Positions 24,670 to 34,251 of a stretch of DNA of 51,054 nt are shown here, piece by piece; position 1 is the stretch's first letter; every line of letters begins with the position of its first letter. Origin of the DNA: Betaproteobacteria bacterium (GTDB lineage Bacteria; Pseudomonadota; Gammaproteobacteria; Burkholderiales; SG8-39); assembly GCA_016210745.1 (NCBI GenBank), contig JACQTO010000245.1, positions 1-51,054 on the forward strand. Direction: 5' to 3'. Both the position numbers and the translations under genes were made by a program. The notes beneath the pieces were generated by a model. It was not told the origin of the DNA. It worked only from the letters and a program-made list of their open reading frames with translations, and did no database searches.

Positions 24670-26721
24670 CTACATTACACCTTTGACAACCTTTACGACA
24701 TTTTCCACCGTGAAACCGAAATATTTGAACAGCTCGCCCCCCGGCGCGGACTCGCCGAAGCGGTCGATGCCCACCACCGCCCCCTGGCGCGAGTCCACGG
24801 CGCCCACGTACTTGCGCCAGTAGTCGGTAACGCCTGCCTCGACCGCCACGCGGGGAACACCGCGGGGCAGAACCGATTCGCGCCAGGCGGCGTCCTGGCG
24901 GTCGAATACGCTGGTGCTCGGCATCGACACGACGCGAACCGGGATGCCCTCCTCGGCGAGCTTGGCGCGTGCGGCCATGGCCAAACCCACTTCGGAGCCG
25001 GTCGCGATGATCACCGCGCGCGGTTTAGCACCGCTCGGCGCATCGGCGAGCACATAGCCGCCGCGGCCGATGGCCTGGATCGTCTGCGGATCGCGTTTCT
25101 GGAACGGCAGGTTCTGGCGCGAGAACAAAAGCGCGCTCGGCCCGCTTTGTTCCGCCCGCCCACGCTCGACCGCGGCGATCCACGCAGCCGCCGACTCGAG
25201 GCTGTCCGCGGGCCGCCACACGTCCAGATTGGGGATCAGGCGCAGGCTCGCGGCATGTTCGACCGCCTGATGCGTAGGGCCGTCCTCGCCCAGTCCGATC
25301 GAGTCGTGCGTAAGAACGAATATGGAGCACAGCTTCATCAGCGCGGCCATCCTGAGCGCGTTGCGCGCGTAATCCGAGAACACGAGGAAGGTGCCGCCAA
25401 ACGGGATCAGGCCGCCGTGCAGCGCTATGCCGTTCATGATCGCCGCCATGCCGAACTCGCGTACGCCGTAGGAGAGGTAGTTGCCCGCGAATGACTCCAC
25501 TCGGCCGGGTACCACATCGGCATGGTCCGGGTTGATCGCTTTGGCGCCGCTCCAGTGGGTGAGATTCGACCAGGTGAGATCGGCCGAGCCGCCGAAAAAT
25601 TCCGGCAGCACACGCGCCAGCGCTTCGATCGCGTTCTGCGAGGCTTTGCGGCTGGCGATCGACTCGGCCTTGGCATTGACGGCCGCCATCACCTCGCGGC
25701 AATGCGCGCCCCAGTCGGCCGGCAGCTCGCCTGCCATGCGGCGCTCGAATTCGCGTGCAAGCTCCGGGTGCTGCTTTTGGTAGGCTCTAAAGCGCTCGTT
25801 CCACTCGGCCTCCTGCTTCGCCCCGCGAGACCGCGCGTCCCAGCCCGCGTAGACCTCCTTGGGCACTTCGAACGGCGGCGACTGCCAGCCGATCGCCGCG
25901 CGGGTCGCCGCGATTTCCTTTTCGCCCAGCGCCGCCCCGTGTGCGTCGTGCGATCCTTCCTTGTTGGGCGAGCCTTTGGCGATCACCGTTTTGCAGCAGA
26001 CGAGGCTTGGCCGATCGAGTTCGCGCTTGGCCTCGCCGATCGCGCGTTCCACCGCGGCCGGATTGTGGCCGTCGACGTTCTCGATCACTTGCCAGCCGTA
26101 AGCGCGAAAGCGCTCGGGGGTGTTGTCGGTAAACCAGCCGTGCACTTTGCCGTCGATCGAAATGCCGTTGTCGTCGTAGAGCGCGATCAGCTTGCCGAGC
26201 CGCAGCGTCCCGGCAAGCGAACACGCTTCGTGCGAAACGCCTTCCATCAGGCAGCCGTCGCCGAGGAAGGCGTAAGTGTAGTGATCGACGATGGCATGCC
26301 CCGGCTGGTTGAATTGCGCGGCGAGGATCGCCTCGGCGATCGCCATCCCTACGGCGTTGGCGATACCCTGGCCGAGCGGACCGGTGGTGGTCTCCACGCC
26401 GGGCGCGCAGCCGTACTCGGGATGGCCAGGCGTTTTCGAATGCAGTTGCCGAAAGCGCCGCAGTTCCTCCATCGGCAGGTCGTAGCCGGAAAGGTGAAGC
26501 AGCGAATAGAGCAGCATCGACCCGTGCCCGTTGGAGAGCACGAAGCGGTCGCGGTCGGCCCATTTCGGATTGGCCGGATTGTGGCGCAGGTGCCCTCGCC
26601 AGAGCGCGAGCGCGATTTCGGCCATCCCCATGGGCATGCCCGGATGCCCGGAATTCGCCGCCTGCACGGCGTCCATCGACAGCGCACGGATGGCGTTGGC
26701 AAGATCTTGCTCGAATTTCAT
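24670..26721 (-). CDS. tkt: Transketolase
   Basis: A 683-residue thiamine diphosphate enzyme for the regenerative phase of the Calvin cycle. Seen are the substrate-channel segment [14 protein letters not shown] near the N-terminus, the ThDP motif [13 protein letters not shown] and the transketolase motif [16 protein letters not shown]. The start is set at the ATG giving [14 protein letters not shown], preceded by CCAGGAATCC. The frame stays open upstream through a repeat copy, but that extension is not coding. Confidence 0.95.
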   Translation of the reverse strand: MKFEQDLANAIRALSMDAVQAANSGHPGMPMGMAEIALALWRGHLRHNPANPKWADRDRFVLSNGHGSMLLYSLLHLSGYDLPMEELRRFRQLHSKTPGHPEYGCAPGVETTTGPLGQGIANAVGMAIAEAILAAQFNQPGHAIVDHYTYAFLGDGCLMEGVSHEACSLAGTLRLGKLIALYDDNGISIDGKVHGWFTDNTPERFRAYGWQVIENVDGHNPAAVERAIGEAKRELDRPSLVCCKTVIAKGSPNKEGSHDAHGAALGEKEIAATRAAIGWQSPPFEVPKEVYAGWDARSRGAKQEAEWNERFRAYQKQHPELAREFERRMAGELPADWGAHCREVMAAVNAKAESIASRKASQNAIEALARVLPEFFGGSADLTWSNLTHWSGAKAINPDHADVVPGRVESFAGNYLSYGVREFGMAAIMNGIALHGGLIPFGGTFLVFSDYARNALRMAALMKLCSIFVLTHDSIGLGEDGPTHQAVEHAASLRLIPNLDVWRPADSLESAAAWIAAVERGRAEQSGPSALLFSRQNLPFQKRDPQTIQAIGRGGYVLADAPSGAKPRAVIIATGSEVGLAMAARAKLAEEGIPVRVVSMPSTSVFDRQDAAWRESVLPRGVPRVAVEAGVTDYWRKYVGAVDSRQGAVVGIDRFGESAPGGELFKYFGFTVENVVKVVKGVM

Positions 26722-26761
26722 CGGGATTCCTGGCGGTGAGAAGGGGACGTCCGAAAAGGTT

Positions 26762-26791
26762 GAATTATCCCGGAACGCGGCCGAATTATCC
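26762..26791. promoter_or_regulatory. Direct repeats GAATTATCC upstream of tkt
   Basis: GAATTATCC occurs at 26762-26770 and 26783-26791, 21 bp apart (two helix turns), about 40-70 bp upstream of the tkt start. Same-face spacing suggests a binding site for a dimeric regulator, giving tkt-gap-pgk their own promoter. No regulator is identified. Confidence 0.3.
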
Positions 26792-26824
26792 ACGGCCGCA
26801 ACGCCCAACCGGGGATTTCGCAGT

Positions 26825-26979
26825 CCTAAGCCGGACGAGCCGGAACCAAGGGAGCTGGTTTTGCCGTTTATCAATCTCCCCTTTTCGCGCAGTTGCAAGC
26901 AACTGCGCGAAAAGGGGAGACGAATTTAGAAGCCAAATCTTCGCCAAATTTGTTAACAGTAAACTTGTACGTGACTAAG
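26825..26979 (+). repeat. Intergenic hairpin repeat, copy D (full length, reference)
   Basis: The cleanest copy. The left end is CCTAAGCCGGACGAGCCGG. The left flank contains TTTTGCCGTTTATCAATC. A perfect 21-bp hairpin follows (arms 26876-26896 and 26899-26919, loop AA). The right flank contains CGAATTTAGAAGCCAAATC and TTCGCCAAATTTG, and the end is GTACGTGACTAAG. After it, 26975-27010 reads CTAAGCCGG, then GGAACCAAAGCGG, which resembles the left end of a second, truncated copy. It separates prk from tkt. Confidence 0.92.
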
Positions 26980-27040
26980 CCGGTTTGGCAGGAACCAAAG
27001 CGGTTGCTGCCTAATCCTTCGCCCGATCACTCGCCGGCGC

Positions 27041-27934
27041 CTACGTTCGCGCGACCGGTCCCAGCGCCCGGCGCCGGATGTCCATCAGCCTCAGGATCAT
27101 CGGCGTGAGGATCAACTGCATGGCGAGTTCCATCTTTCCGCCGGGCACGACGATGATGTTCGGGCGCGACATGAACGAGTCGTGGACCATCGACAACAGG
27201 TACGGAAAGTCGATGCCCTTCGGGTTGGCGAAGCGGATCACGACAAAGCTCTCGTCGGCAGTCGGGATGTAGCGCGCGATGAACGGATTGGAGGTGTCCA
27301 CCGTGGGCACGCGCTGAAAGTTGATGTGCGAACGTGAGAACTGCGGCGCGATGCAGTTCACGTAGTCGGGCATGCGCCGCAGTATGGTGTTCACCACGGC
27401 CTCGGTCGAATAGCCGCGCATCGCCTTGTCGCGGTGCAGTTTCTGGATCCACTCCAGGTTGATGATCGGCACGACGCCGATGATGAGATCGGCGTGGCGC
27501 GCGATATCCACCTGCTCGGTCACGAGCGCCCCGTGCAATCCCTCGTAGAAAAGCAAATCGGTGCCCTCGCGGATCTCCTCCCAGGCCGTGAACGTCCCGG
27601 GGTCCTGCCCGTACGGCGCCGCCTCGTCTTCGTCATGCAGGTATTTGCGCACGCGGCCGCGGCCGGACTCGGCATAGCCGCGAAACAATCCCTCCAGATC
27701 CTCGAACAGATTGGCCTCGGGCCCGAAGTGGCTGAAGTGGTTGTTGCCTCGCTTGGCCGCCTCGGCCATCGCCGCTTTCATGTCGGCGCGGTTGTAGCGG
27801 TGGAACGAGTCGCCTTCCACCATCGCTGCATTGATTCCCTCACGGGCGAAAATCCACTGGAACGTGCGCGTCACGGAAGTTGTTCCCGCGCCGGAGGAGC
27901 CGGTCACGGCGATCACGGGATGCCTGGCGGACAT
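27041..27934 (-). CDS. prk: Phosphoribulokinase
   Basis: A 297-residue class I (proteobacterial) phosphoribulokinase, which makes ribulose-1,5-bisphosphate for RuBisCO. The P-loop is TGSSGAGTTSVT (about residues 11-22). EGDSFHRYNRADMK contains the substrate-binding acidic and basic residues, and YEGLHGAL holds a conserved Glu. The start at MSARHPVIAVTG is chosen; the frame extends upstream but reads low-complexity shadow sequence. The gene follows fbp by 55 bp. Confidence 0.95.
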   Translation of the reverse strand: MSARHPVIAVTGSSGAGTTSVTRTFQWIFAREGINAAMVEGDSFHRYNRADMKAAMAEAAKRGNNHFSHFGPEANLFEDLEGLFRGYAESGRGRVRKYLHDEDEAAPYGQDPGTFTAWEEIREGTDLLFYEGLHGALVTEQVDIARHADLIIGVVPIINLEWIQKLHRDKAMRGYSTEAVVNTILRRMPDYVNCIAPQFSRSHINFQRVPTVDTSNPFIARYIPTADESFVVIRFANPKGIDFPYLLSMVHDSFMSRPNIIVVPGGKMELAMQLILTPMILRLMDIRRRALGPVART

Positions 27935-27989
27935 GGCTATCTGCTCTTCAAAGTTCGAAAACGGTCGACGCCCATCGCAAAGCGGCCAA

Positions 27990-29063
27990 CTAACCGCCCC
28001 TAAAAAGCGAGCGCGTGTTGAAGAGGGGCGAGGCAAACGGCCGATCGAGCCCCTGCTCGTGCTCGCGGTGGTAGCGCTCGATGCGCTCCACTTCGGCCTT
28101 GGAGCCGAGAATGACCGGGACGCGCTGGTGCAGCTCGGTCGGGGCGACATCGAGAATCCGGCCGCGGCCGGTCGAGGCGGCGCCGCCCGCCTGCTCGACG
28201 ATCATCGCCATCGGGTTCGCCTCGTAGAGCAGCCGCAGGCGCCCGGCGCGCTTGGGATCCTTGGTGTCGCGCGGATACATGAATAGCCCCCCTCGCACCA
28301 GGATCCGGTGCACCTCGGCGACCATCGAGGCGATCCAGCGCATGTTGAAATCCTTGCCGCGGGGACCGCTCCTGCCGCGCAGGCACTCGGCGACGTAGCG
28401 GTTTACCGGCGGCTCCCAGAAGCGCTCGTTGGAGGTGTTGATCGCGAACTCGCTTGTTTCCTCGGGTATGCGCAGATCCGGGTGGGTGATGATGAATTCG
28501 CCGATTTCGCGATCGAGCGTGAAGCCGTTGACGCCGCGGCCGAAGGTGAGCACCAGCATCGAAGTCGGACCGTAGATGGCGTAGCCGGCGCACACCTGCG
28601 CGCTGCCGGGCTGCAGAAAGTCCTCCGTCGCCGGCTCGCTCACGCCCTCGGGCGCACGCAGCACCGAAAAGATGCTGCCCACCGAAACGTTGACGTCGAT
28701 GTTGCTCGAGCCGTCCAGCGGATCGAACACCAGCAGATAACGGCCGCGCGGGTACTGCTTCGGAATCTGGTAGGGCCCATCGAGTTCCTCGGACACCATC
28801 GCCGCGAGGTGTCCTCCCCATTGGGTGGTGCGCAGGAAGATCTCGTTCGCGGCGACATCGAGCTTCATCTGCTGCTCGCCCTGCACGTTTTCGCTGCCCG
28901 AGCGCCCGAGCGCGCCGGCCAATGCGCCCTTGCCCACCAGGTAGGCGATGTGCTTGCACGCCAGTTGAAGGTCGCTCACCAGGGCGGTGAAGCCTCCGCT
29001 CGCATGCGCGAATCCGCGCTGTTCGCCGATGATGAACTCGGTCAGCGTCGTCCCGCGCCTCAT
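27990..29063 (-). CDS. fbp: Fructose-1,6-bisphosphatase, class I
   Basis: A 357-residue Mg2+-dependent phosphatase, typical length. The metal site is visible in [13 protein letters not shown], with upstream acidic residues in [39 protein letters not shown] is the conserved substrate-binding segment (given here only as a landmark near residue 270). It converts fructose bisphosphate to fructose-6-phosphate in ribulose regeneration. It lies between cbbS and prk in the same direction, so cotranscription is likely. Confidence 0.94.
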   Translation of the reverse strand: MRRGTTLTEFIIGEQRGFAHASGGFTALVSDLQLACKHIAYLVGKGALAGALGRSGSENVQGEQQMKLDVAANEIFLRTTQWGGHLAAMVSEELDGPYQIPKQYPRGRYLLVFDPLDGSSNIDVNVSVGSIFSVLRAPEGVSEPATEDFLQPGSAQVCAGYAIYGPTSMLVLTFGRGVNGFTLDREIGEFIITHPDLRIPEETSEFAINTSNERFWEPPVNRYVAECLRGRSGPRGKDFNMRWIASMVAEVHRILVRGGLFMYPRDTKDPKRAGRLRLLYEANPMAMIVEQAGGAASTGRGRILDVAPTELHQRVPVILGSKAEVERIERYHREHEQGLDRPFASPLFNTRSLFRGG

Positions 29064-29119
29064 GTTGCGCGGGCGTCGAGGATCAGCGCCTCCAACATCA
29101 TGATCATCTCCCTGTGTAA

Positions 29120-29147
29120 CTCCTTGCGGGATCAGTGCCGCAAGGAG
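29120..29147. promoter_or_regulatory. 10-bp hairpin between cbbS and fbp
   Basis: CTCCTTGCGG (29120-29129) and CCGCAAGGAG (29138-29147) form a perfect 10-bp stem with an 8-base loop in the 158-bp gap after cbbS. No T run follows in the direction of transcription, so it is not a standard terminator. It could protect the 3' end of cbbLS mRNA or lower expression of the downstream genes, as is common for RuBisCO operons. This is inferred. Confidence 0.5.
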
Positions 29148-29221
29148 CCTCTAGTGTACGACTTGTTCCCGCGCGCCTTTGGCGTGGCGCTCGGCCTTGG
29201 CCTCGAGCCGAATCCGTCTGG

Positions 29222-29578
29222 CTAGAGGGTCTTGCCGCGAAACACCACCATGGCGGTCCCCTGCGACTGCTTCCTTACGTCGTAGCCGATCAGGCGCACG
29301 TGGTGGCGCGGGTTCGCGCGCCGGCAGGCCTCAGCCTCCGCGAGGATCTTGTCCACGCTCGTCTCGCCGAACATCGGCAGTTTCCACATGTACCAGTATG
29401 AGCCCGTGGTATTTTCGGGCTCGGCGTGTTCGATGGCCGCGTTCCAGCCTCGCGAAACGATGTATTCGACCTGCTTGCGGATCTGCCCCTCGCTCATCGG
29501 CGGCAGATAGGAAAAGGTCTCGAATTTGCGGCTGGCCGGATCGGAGAGCCGCGACTGGTAATCCTGAATTTCGCTCAT
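29222..29578 (-). CDS. cbbS: RuBisCO small subunit, form I
   Basis: A 118-residue protein with the family start ([22 protein letters not shown]) and the [13 protein letters not shown] core motif. The LPPMS- type N-terminus and its pairing with a form IA large subunit fit the proteobacterial IA small subunit. It begins 19 bp after cbbL with AAGAGG ahead of the ATG. It assembles with CbbL as L8S8 in the cytosol; no carboxysome genes are present in the window. Confidence 0.96.
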   Translation of the reverse strand: MSEIQDYQSRLSDPASRKFETFSYLPPMSEGQIRKQVEYIVSRGWNAAIEHAEPENTTGSYWYMWKLPMFGETSVDKILAEAEACRRANPRHHVRLIGYDVRKQSQGTAMVVFRGKTL

Positions 29579-29597
29579 GGGTTTGCCTCTTCGGTGC

Positions 29598-31028
29598 TCA
29601 GGCGTGCACGGCGTCGAGCTTGTCGACGACGTCGAATTCGAACTTGATCTCCTTCCAGGTTTCCATGGCCGCCTTCAACTCGGGGCTGTGCCTGGCCGCG
29701 GCGCTGAGAATCTCCTTGCCTTCGGCTTCCACCTGCCGGCCTTGGTTGCGCGCCGCGACGCAGGCCTCGAGCGCGACACGGTTGGCGCAGGCCCCGGCGG
29801 CATTGCCCCACGGGTGGCCAAGGGTGCCGCCGCCGAACTGAAACACCGCGTCGTCACCGAAGATCGCCAGCAGCACCGGCACGTGCCAGACGTGGATGCC
29901 CCCGGAGCCCACCGCAAAGGCGCCTGGCATCGAACCCCAGTCCTGGTCGAAGAAGATGCCGCGCGAGCGGTCCTCCCTCACGTATTTCTCGCGCAGCAGG
30001 TCGATCCAGCCGAGCGTCGCCTCGCGGTCGCCCTCGAGCTTGCCGACCACGGTGCCGGTGTGCAGGTGGTCTCCGCCCGAAAGGCGCAGCGCCTTGGTGA
30101 GCACGCGAAAGTGGATGCCGTGATGGCGGTCGCGGTCGATCACGGCATGCAAGGCGCGGTGGATATGCAGGAGCATCCGGTTTTCCCGGCACCAGTTGGC
30201 GAGCCCGGTATTGGCGCAAAAGCCGCCGGTGAGGAAGTCGTGCATGATGATCGGCATCTCGAGCGACTTGGCGAATTCGGCGCGCTTGTACATCTCCTCC
30301 GGCGTGGGCGCGGTCACGTTGAGATAGTGCCCCTTTCTCTCGCCGGTCTCGGCTTGCGCCTTCTTCACCGCCTCGGCGACAAAGGCGAAGCGGTCGCGCC
30401 AGCGCATGAACGGCTGCGAATTGACGTTTTCGTCGTCCTTGGTGAAGTCCAGTCCGCCGCGCAGGCATTCGTAGACCGCGCGGCCGTAATTCTTCGCCGA
30501 CAGCCCGAGCTTGGGCTTGATGGTGCAGCCGAGCATGGGCCGGCCGTATTTGTTCAGGATGTCGCGCTCGACCTGGATGCCGTTGGGCGGCCCGCCGCAG
30601 GTCTTCACGTAGGCGATGGGAAAGCGCACATCCTCCAGGCGCAGCGCCCGGATCGCCTTGAAGCCGAACACGTTCCCGGCGAGCGAAGTGAGCACGTTGA
30701 CCACCGAGCCCTCCTCGAACAAATCGATGGGGTAGGCGATGAAGGCGTAAAAACAGGTGTCATCTCCCGGCACTTTCTCGATTCGATAGGCTCGACCCTT
30801 GTAGTAATCGAGGTCGGTGAGAAGATCGGTCCAGACCGTGGTCCAGGTTCCGGTCGAGGACTCCGCGGCCACGGCGGCGGCGGCCTCTTCGCGCTCGACG
30901 CCTGCCTGGGGCGTAATCTTGAAGCACGCGAGGATATCGGTATCCTTGACCTGGTAATCGGGCTCCCAGTAGGTCTGGCGGTACTCTTTGACCCCGGCGC
31001 TATAGGACTTCACTGCGGTTCGAGTCAC
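29598..31028 (-). CDS. cbbL: RuBisCO large subunit, form IA
   Basis: A 476-residue enzyme that carboxylates ribulose-1,5-bisphosphate. Active-site elements are intact: K171 and K173 in TIKPKLGLS, the carbamylated K197 with D199 and E200 in [12 protein letters not shown]290 in HIHRALHAV and loop-6 K330 in [10 protein letters not shown]. The sequence ([16 protein letters not shown] start, [14 protein letters not shown]) is of the green-like form IA type. The GTG at 31028 is chosen because GGAGA precedes it and it gives the usual N-terminus; the frame is open further upstream. No cbbQ or cbbO activase genes follow cbbS; Calvin cycle enzyme genes do. Confidence 0.96.
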   Translation of the reverse strand: MTRTAVKSYSAGVKEYRQTYWEPDYQVKDTDILACFKITPQAGVEREEAAAAVAAESSTGTWTTVWTDLLTDLDYYKGRAYRIEKVPGDDTCFYAFIAYPIDLFEEGSVVNVLTSLAGNVFGFKAIRALRLEDVRFPIAYVKTCGGPPNGIQVERDILNKYGRPMLGCTIKPKLGLSAKNYGRAVYECLRGGLDFTKDDENVNSQPFMRWRDRFAFVAEAVKKAQAETGERKGHYLNVTAPTPEEMYKRAEFAKSLEMPIIMHDFLTGGFCANTGLANWCRENRMLLHIHRALHAVIDRDRHHGIHFRVLTKALRLSGGDHLHTGTVVGKLEGDREATLGWIDLLREKYVREDRSRGIFFDQDWGSMPGAFAVGSGGIHVWHVPVLLAIFGDDAVFQFGGGTLGHPWGNAAGACANRVALEACVAARNQGRQVEAEGKEILSAAARHSPELKAAMETWKEIKFEFDVVDKLDAVHA

Positions 31029-31154
31029 GATCGTCTCCACATTCGGTTGGCAACGGCTGAAGTGCACTTTAAGCCATCCCGATACATAAAGACAATTCAC
31101 ATATTCTTATCGAATTGATAAACTATAGCTTATAGATATCGGCTGACAAATCCC
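31029..31154. promoter_or_regulatory. cbbL-cbbR divergent control region
   Basis: This AT-rich 126-bp spacer contains TTATC-GAATT-GATAA (31107-31121) and CTATA-GCT-TATAG (31123-31135), two adjacent dyads. CbbR, a LysR-type regulator encoded next door, binds paired sites with a T-N11-A core between cbbR and cbbL in known systems. These dyads are the best candidates for its recognition and activation sites, overlapping the cbbR start region. Binding is inferred. Confidence 0.65.
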
Positions 31155-32120
31155 GTGACTCTGAAATACGCCACCCTGCGCCAGCTGAAGATATTCGAGA
31201 CGGTCGCGCGCAATCTCTCGTTCTCGCGCGCCGCCGCGGAACTGCACCTGACCCAGCCCGCGGTGTCGATGCAGGTCAAACAGCTCGAGGGCCAAGCCGG
31301 GCTGCCGCTGTTCGAACAAATCGGAAAGAAGATCCATCTGACCGAGGCCGGACAGGAGCTGTACCGGCGCAGTCTCTCGGTGAGCGACGAGCTGCGCGCA
31401 GCCGAGGAAGCGCTCAATTCGCTGCGCGGCCTGAAGCAGGGCCGGCTGCACATCGCGCTGGTGTCCACCGCGACCTATTTCGCCCCGCCCTTGCTGGCCC
31501 GGTTCATGAAGGCGCACCCGGGGGTCACGCTGAAGCTTTCAATCAACAACCGCGAGACCGTGCTCGCGCAGCTCGCCGCGAACGAGATCGATCTTGCCGT
31601 GACCGGCAGGCCGCCAGAACATATGGACATCTTGGCAGAGGCGTTCGCCCCGCATCCGCACGTGGTCATCGCCCATCCCAAGCACGCCCTTGCCCAGGGG
31701 CGGCGTATTCCGCTCAAGCGCGTGGCAGAGGAGACTTTTCTCATGCGCGAAACCGGTTCGGGCACACGCGGGCTGCTGGAGCGCCTGTTCGCAAGCCATC
31801 ATCTGACCTTGAACGTCAGCATGGAAGTGGCGAGCAATGAATCGATCAAACAGGCGGTCATGGCCGAGATGGGCATCGCCTTGCTTTCGCTGCACACGGT
31901 GGGACTGGAGCTTGCCACCGGGCGTCTCGTGACGCTCGACGTCGAGGGGCTGCCGATTCTGCGCAACTGGTACGTGATACACCTGGCCCAAAAGCGCTTG
32001 TCGCCGATCGCACTGGCGCTGAAGGAATTCCTGCGCGAGCAGGCGGGGCCGTTTCTCGCCGGCTGGGGACATGCTGCCCCGGCGCGGCGACTGAAACGGG
32101 CCGCGTCGCAAACTCTATAA
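31155..32120 (+). CDS. cbbR: LysR-family regulator of the Calvin cycle genes
   Basis: A 321-residue LysR-type regulator. The N-terminal helix-turn-helix is ATLRQLKIFETVARNLSFSR followed by AAAELHLTQPAVSMQVKQLE (about 6-46). A periplasmic-binding-like effector domain starts near residue 90 (GRLHIALVSTATYF). Divergent placement next to cbbL is diagnostic of CbbR. It senses metabolic signals such as NADPH or sugar phosphates and activates cbb transcription. GTG start with no strong ribosome site. Confidence 0.93.
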   Translation: MTLKYATLRQLKIFETVARNLSFSRAAAELHLTQPAVSMQVKQLEGQAGLPLFEQIGKKIHLTEAGQELYRRSLSVSDELRAAEEALNSLRGLKQGRLHIALVSTATYFAPPLLARFMKAHPGVTLKLSINNRETVLAQLAANEIDLAVTGRPPEHMDILAEAFAPHPHVVIAHPKHALAQGRRIPLKRVAEETFLMRETGSGTRGLLERLFASHHLTLNVSMEVASNESIKQAVMAEMGIALLSLHTVGLELATGRLVTLDVEGLPILRNWYVIHLAQKRLSPIALALKEFLREQAGPFLAGWGHAAPARRLKRAASQTL

Positions 32121-32227
32121 TTCATTATCTCGGACTGCGACGGGACGGCTGCGCGAGCTGCAACGGACCGATAGAGGGTGGAGCTTGCGCAACCGGCGCC
32201 TTTCATCGGTCGCGCCGCGGCAAACGT

Positions 32228-32303
32228 TTAGGCACTTGCAAGTCTATTGTTGATTGACGAACGGCAAAATCAGCTTCACGGGTTCCGGCTCGTCCGGCTT
32301 AGG
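32228..32303 (-). repeat. Intergenic hairpin repeat, copy E (internally deleted)
   Basis: Reverse orientation. TTAGGCACTTGCAAGTCTAT is the right end. The sequence then goes from TTGTTGATTGACGAACGGC straight into the left flank (GGCAAAATCAGC, GGTTCCGGCTCGTCCGGCTT, AGG). The hairpin and about half of the right flank are missing. It lies between cbbR and the next plus-strand gene, ending 26 bp before that start. Confidence 0.85.
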
Positions 32304-32329
32304 GCAACTTTGAAAACGAAGGAGCACAC

Positions 32330-33205
32330 GTGTCAAAACTCGCATTCTTGGGCTTGGGCGTCATGGGTTTTCCCATGGCCGGCCACCTGGCCGCCAAGGG
32401 CGGCCACGACGTGACCGTCTACAACCGCACCCACACCAAGGCCGAAGCCTGGGTGGAAAAATTCGGCGGCCGAACGGCCGATACGCCCTCGGCGGCGGCT
32501 CAGGGCGCCGAGATCGTGTTTTGCTGCGTCGGTGACGACCCCGATGTGCGCGAAGTCACCCTGGGCAAGAACGGCGCATTCGAGTCGATCGGCAAGGGCG
32601 CGATTTTCGTCGACCATACCACGGCATCGGCAAAGATCGCGCGCGAACTCGCCGCCGAGGCGGCCAAGCGCGGCTTCGCGCTTCTCGATGCGCCGGTATC
32701 GGGCGGCCAGGCGGGCGCCGAGAACGGCACGCTCACCGTGATGGTCGGGGGCGAGGCGGCGCCGTTCGAGCGCGCAAAGCCGGTCATTGCGAATTTCGCG
32801 CGCGCGGTGACGCTGATCGGTCCATCGGGGAGCGGCCAGCTCACCAAGATGGTGAACCAAATCTGCATCGCCGGCCTGCTCCAGGGCCTCTCCGAAGGGA
32901 TCAACTTCGGCCTCAAGGCCGGCCTCGACATGAAGCTCGTGCTCGATGTCATCGGCAAGGGCGCAGCGCAGTCCTGGCAGATGGACAACCGAGGCAAGAC
33001 CATGATCGAGGACAAGTTCGAATTCGGTTTCGCCGTGGACTGGATGCGAAAGGACCTGCGCATCAGCATGGAGGAAGGCGCTGCGAGTCGCGCGCGGCTG
33101 CCGGTCACCAAGATGGTGGACGGTTACTATGCCGAGGTGCAGAAGTTGGGCGGAGGCCGCTGGGACACGTCGAGCCTCATCCGGTTGCTGCGCAGGAAGA
33201 AATGA
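32330..33205 (+). CDS. NAD(P)-dependent beta-hydroxyacid dehydrogenase (GarR/HIBADH family)
   Basis: A 291-residue enzyme with N-terminal Rossmann motif GLGVMGFPMAGHL, substrate-binding S124 in DAPVSGGQAG and catalytic K173 in GQLTKMVNQI. Family members reduce tartronate semialdehyde, oxidise 3-hydroxyisobutyrate, or reduce succinic semialdehyde or glyoxylate. Next to a Calvin cluster a glyoxylate or tartronate-semialdehyde role (phosphoglycolate salvage) is plausible but unproven. GTG start after GAAGGAGCAC. Confidence 0.82.
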   Translation: MSKLAFLGLGVMGFPMAGHLAAKGGHDVTVYNRTHTKAEAWVEKFGGRTADTPSAAAQGAEIVFCCVGDDPDVREVTLGKNGAFESIGKGAIFVDHTTASAKIARELAAEAAKRGFALLDAPVSGGQAGAENGTLTVMVGGEAAPFERAKPVIANFARAVTLIGPSGSGQLTKMVNQICIAGLLQGLSEGINFGLKAGLDMKLVLDVIGKGAAQSWQMDNRGKTMIEDKFEFGFAVDWMRKDLRISMEEGAASRARLPVTKMVDGYYAEVQKLGGGRWDTSSLIRLLRRKK

Positions 33206-33253
33206 GCGGCGGGGCTTGGCGCTGCTCGGCCCATCAGCCTAAACGGCTTAGAA

Positions 33254-33360
33254 CCTAAGCCGGAGGAAGCGGAACCAGCTGGTTTTGCCGTTTATCAATC
33301 TCCCTTTTTCATGCTTTGCTTGCAACTGCATGAAAAGGGGAGACGAATTTAGAAGCCAAA
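33254..33360 (+). repeat. Intergenic hairpin repeat, copy F (right end cut at nudC)
   Basis: It starts CCTAAGCCGGAGGAAGCGG and keeps TTTTGCCGTTTATCAATC. The hairpin (arms about 33300-33319 and 33322-33342) is imperfect, with one wobble and a small deletion. The right flank GACGAATTTAGAAGCCAAA runs straight into the ATG of nudC. The terminal motif also occurs inverted just upstream (CCTAAACGGCTTAG at 33239-33252). Confidence 0.88.
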
Positions 33361-34209
33361 ATGACCATGCCTTTTCAATGGCCGGTCGATTACGTCCCGG
33401 CCATCGTCGCGCCCGAATCCGGACCGCAGGACGCCTGGTGGTTCGTGTTTCGCGGCAACGAGCTGCTGGTCTCGAGCGCGCCACCGGTCGCGCTGCCTCG
33501 CCCGCCGGATCTGAGCGTGCTGGGATTCGGACTCGGTCGCACGCTGTACCTGGGCGCGCTCGCCGGGGCGGGGTGCTTCTGCGGCGAGGCCGAGGCGCAG
33601 ACCGAACCGCCCGAAGGCTGGGCTTGGCAAAACCTGCGCGGCCTGTTCGGAGTCCTCGATGAAGCGCTGTTCGCGCTCGCCGGCCGCGCGCTGCAGCTGC
33701 TCGCCTGGGACCGGACGCACCAGTTCTGCGGCGCCTGCGGCACACCGACGCAGCCGCGGACCGCCGAGCGCTCGCGCGAGTGCCCGGCGTGCGGGCTGCT
33801 CGCCTATCCGCGCCTCGCCCCTGCGGTCATGTGTCTTGCGCGCCGCGGCTCGCGCGAGATCCTGCTTGCGCGCTCACCGCATTTTGCCCAAGGCATGTAC
33901 AGCGCCCTGGCGGGTTTTGTCGAGCCGGGCGAGACCCTCGAACAATGCGTCGAGCGCGAAGTGCGCGAAGAAGTCGGCATACGCGTGCGCGACCTGCGCT
34001 ACTTCGGCAGCCAGCCGTGGCCGTTTCCCCATTCGCTCATGATTGCCTTTTTCGCCGAGCATGCCGGCGGAGAAATCGCGATCGACCGGACCGAAATCGA
34101 GGACGCGCGCTGGTTCGATTTCTCGGAATTGCCGCGGCTTCCTGCTAAAATCAGCCTCGCCCGCAAATTGATCGACGCGGCGCGGGGGGAGATGCCGGCC
34201 GCACGCTGA
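33361..34209 (+). CDS. nudC: NADH pyrophosphatase / NAD-cap hydrolase NudC
   Basis: A 282-residue Nudix enzyme. The zinc ribbon is complete (C123, C126, C141, C144). The Nudix box GFVEPGETLEQCVEREVREEVGI spans about 185-207 (quoted as a landmark), and the NudC signature SQPWPFPHSLM follows. It hydrolyses NADH and removes NAD caps from RNA. The start ATG directly abuts repeat copy F. The nearest purine-rich stretch (GGGGAG) lies in the hairpin arm about 18 bases away, so translation signals may come from the repeat. Confidence 0.93.
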   Translation: MTMPFQWPVDYVPAIVAPESGPQDAWWFVFRGNELLVSSAPPVALPRPPDLSVLGFGLGRTLYLGALAGAGCFCGEAEAQTEPPEGWAWQNLRGLFGVLDEALFALAGRALQLLAWDRTHQFCGACGTPTQPRTAERSRECPACGLLAYPRLAPAVMCLARRGSREILLARSPHFAQGMYSALAGFVEPGETLEQCVEREVREEVGIRVRDLRYFGSQPWPFPHSLMIAFFAEHAGGEIAIDRTEIEDARWFDFSELPRLPAKISLARKLIDAARGEMPAAR

Positions 34210-34251
34210 GCGGCATCTCGGGTCGTCACCGGATGTGGGGATTTATGCAAA

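Noticed and set aside
29598..31028. Carboxysome-associated RuBisCO
   Set aside because: No cso shell or carbonic anhydrase genes near cbbLS; Calvin cycle enzyme genes follow instead.
29577..31118. 513-residue plus-strand frame opposite cbbL
   Set aside because: Antisense shadow of a clearly conserved RuBisCO gene.
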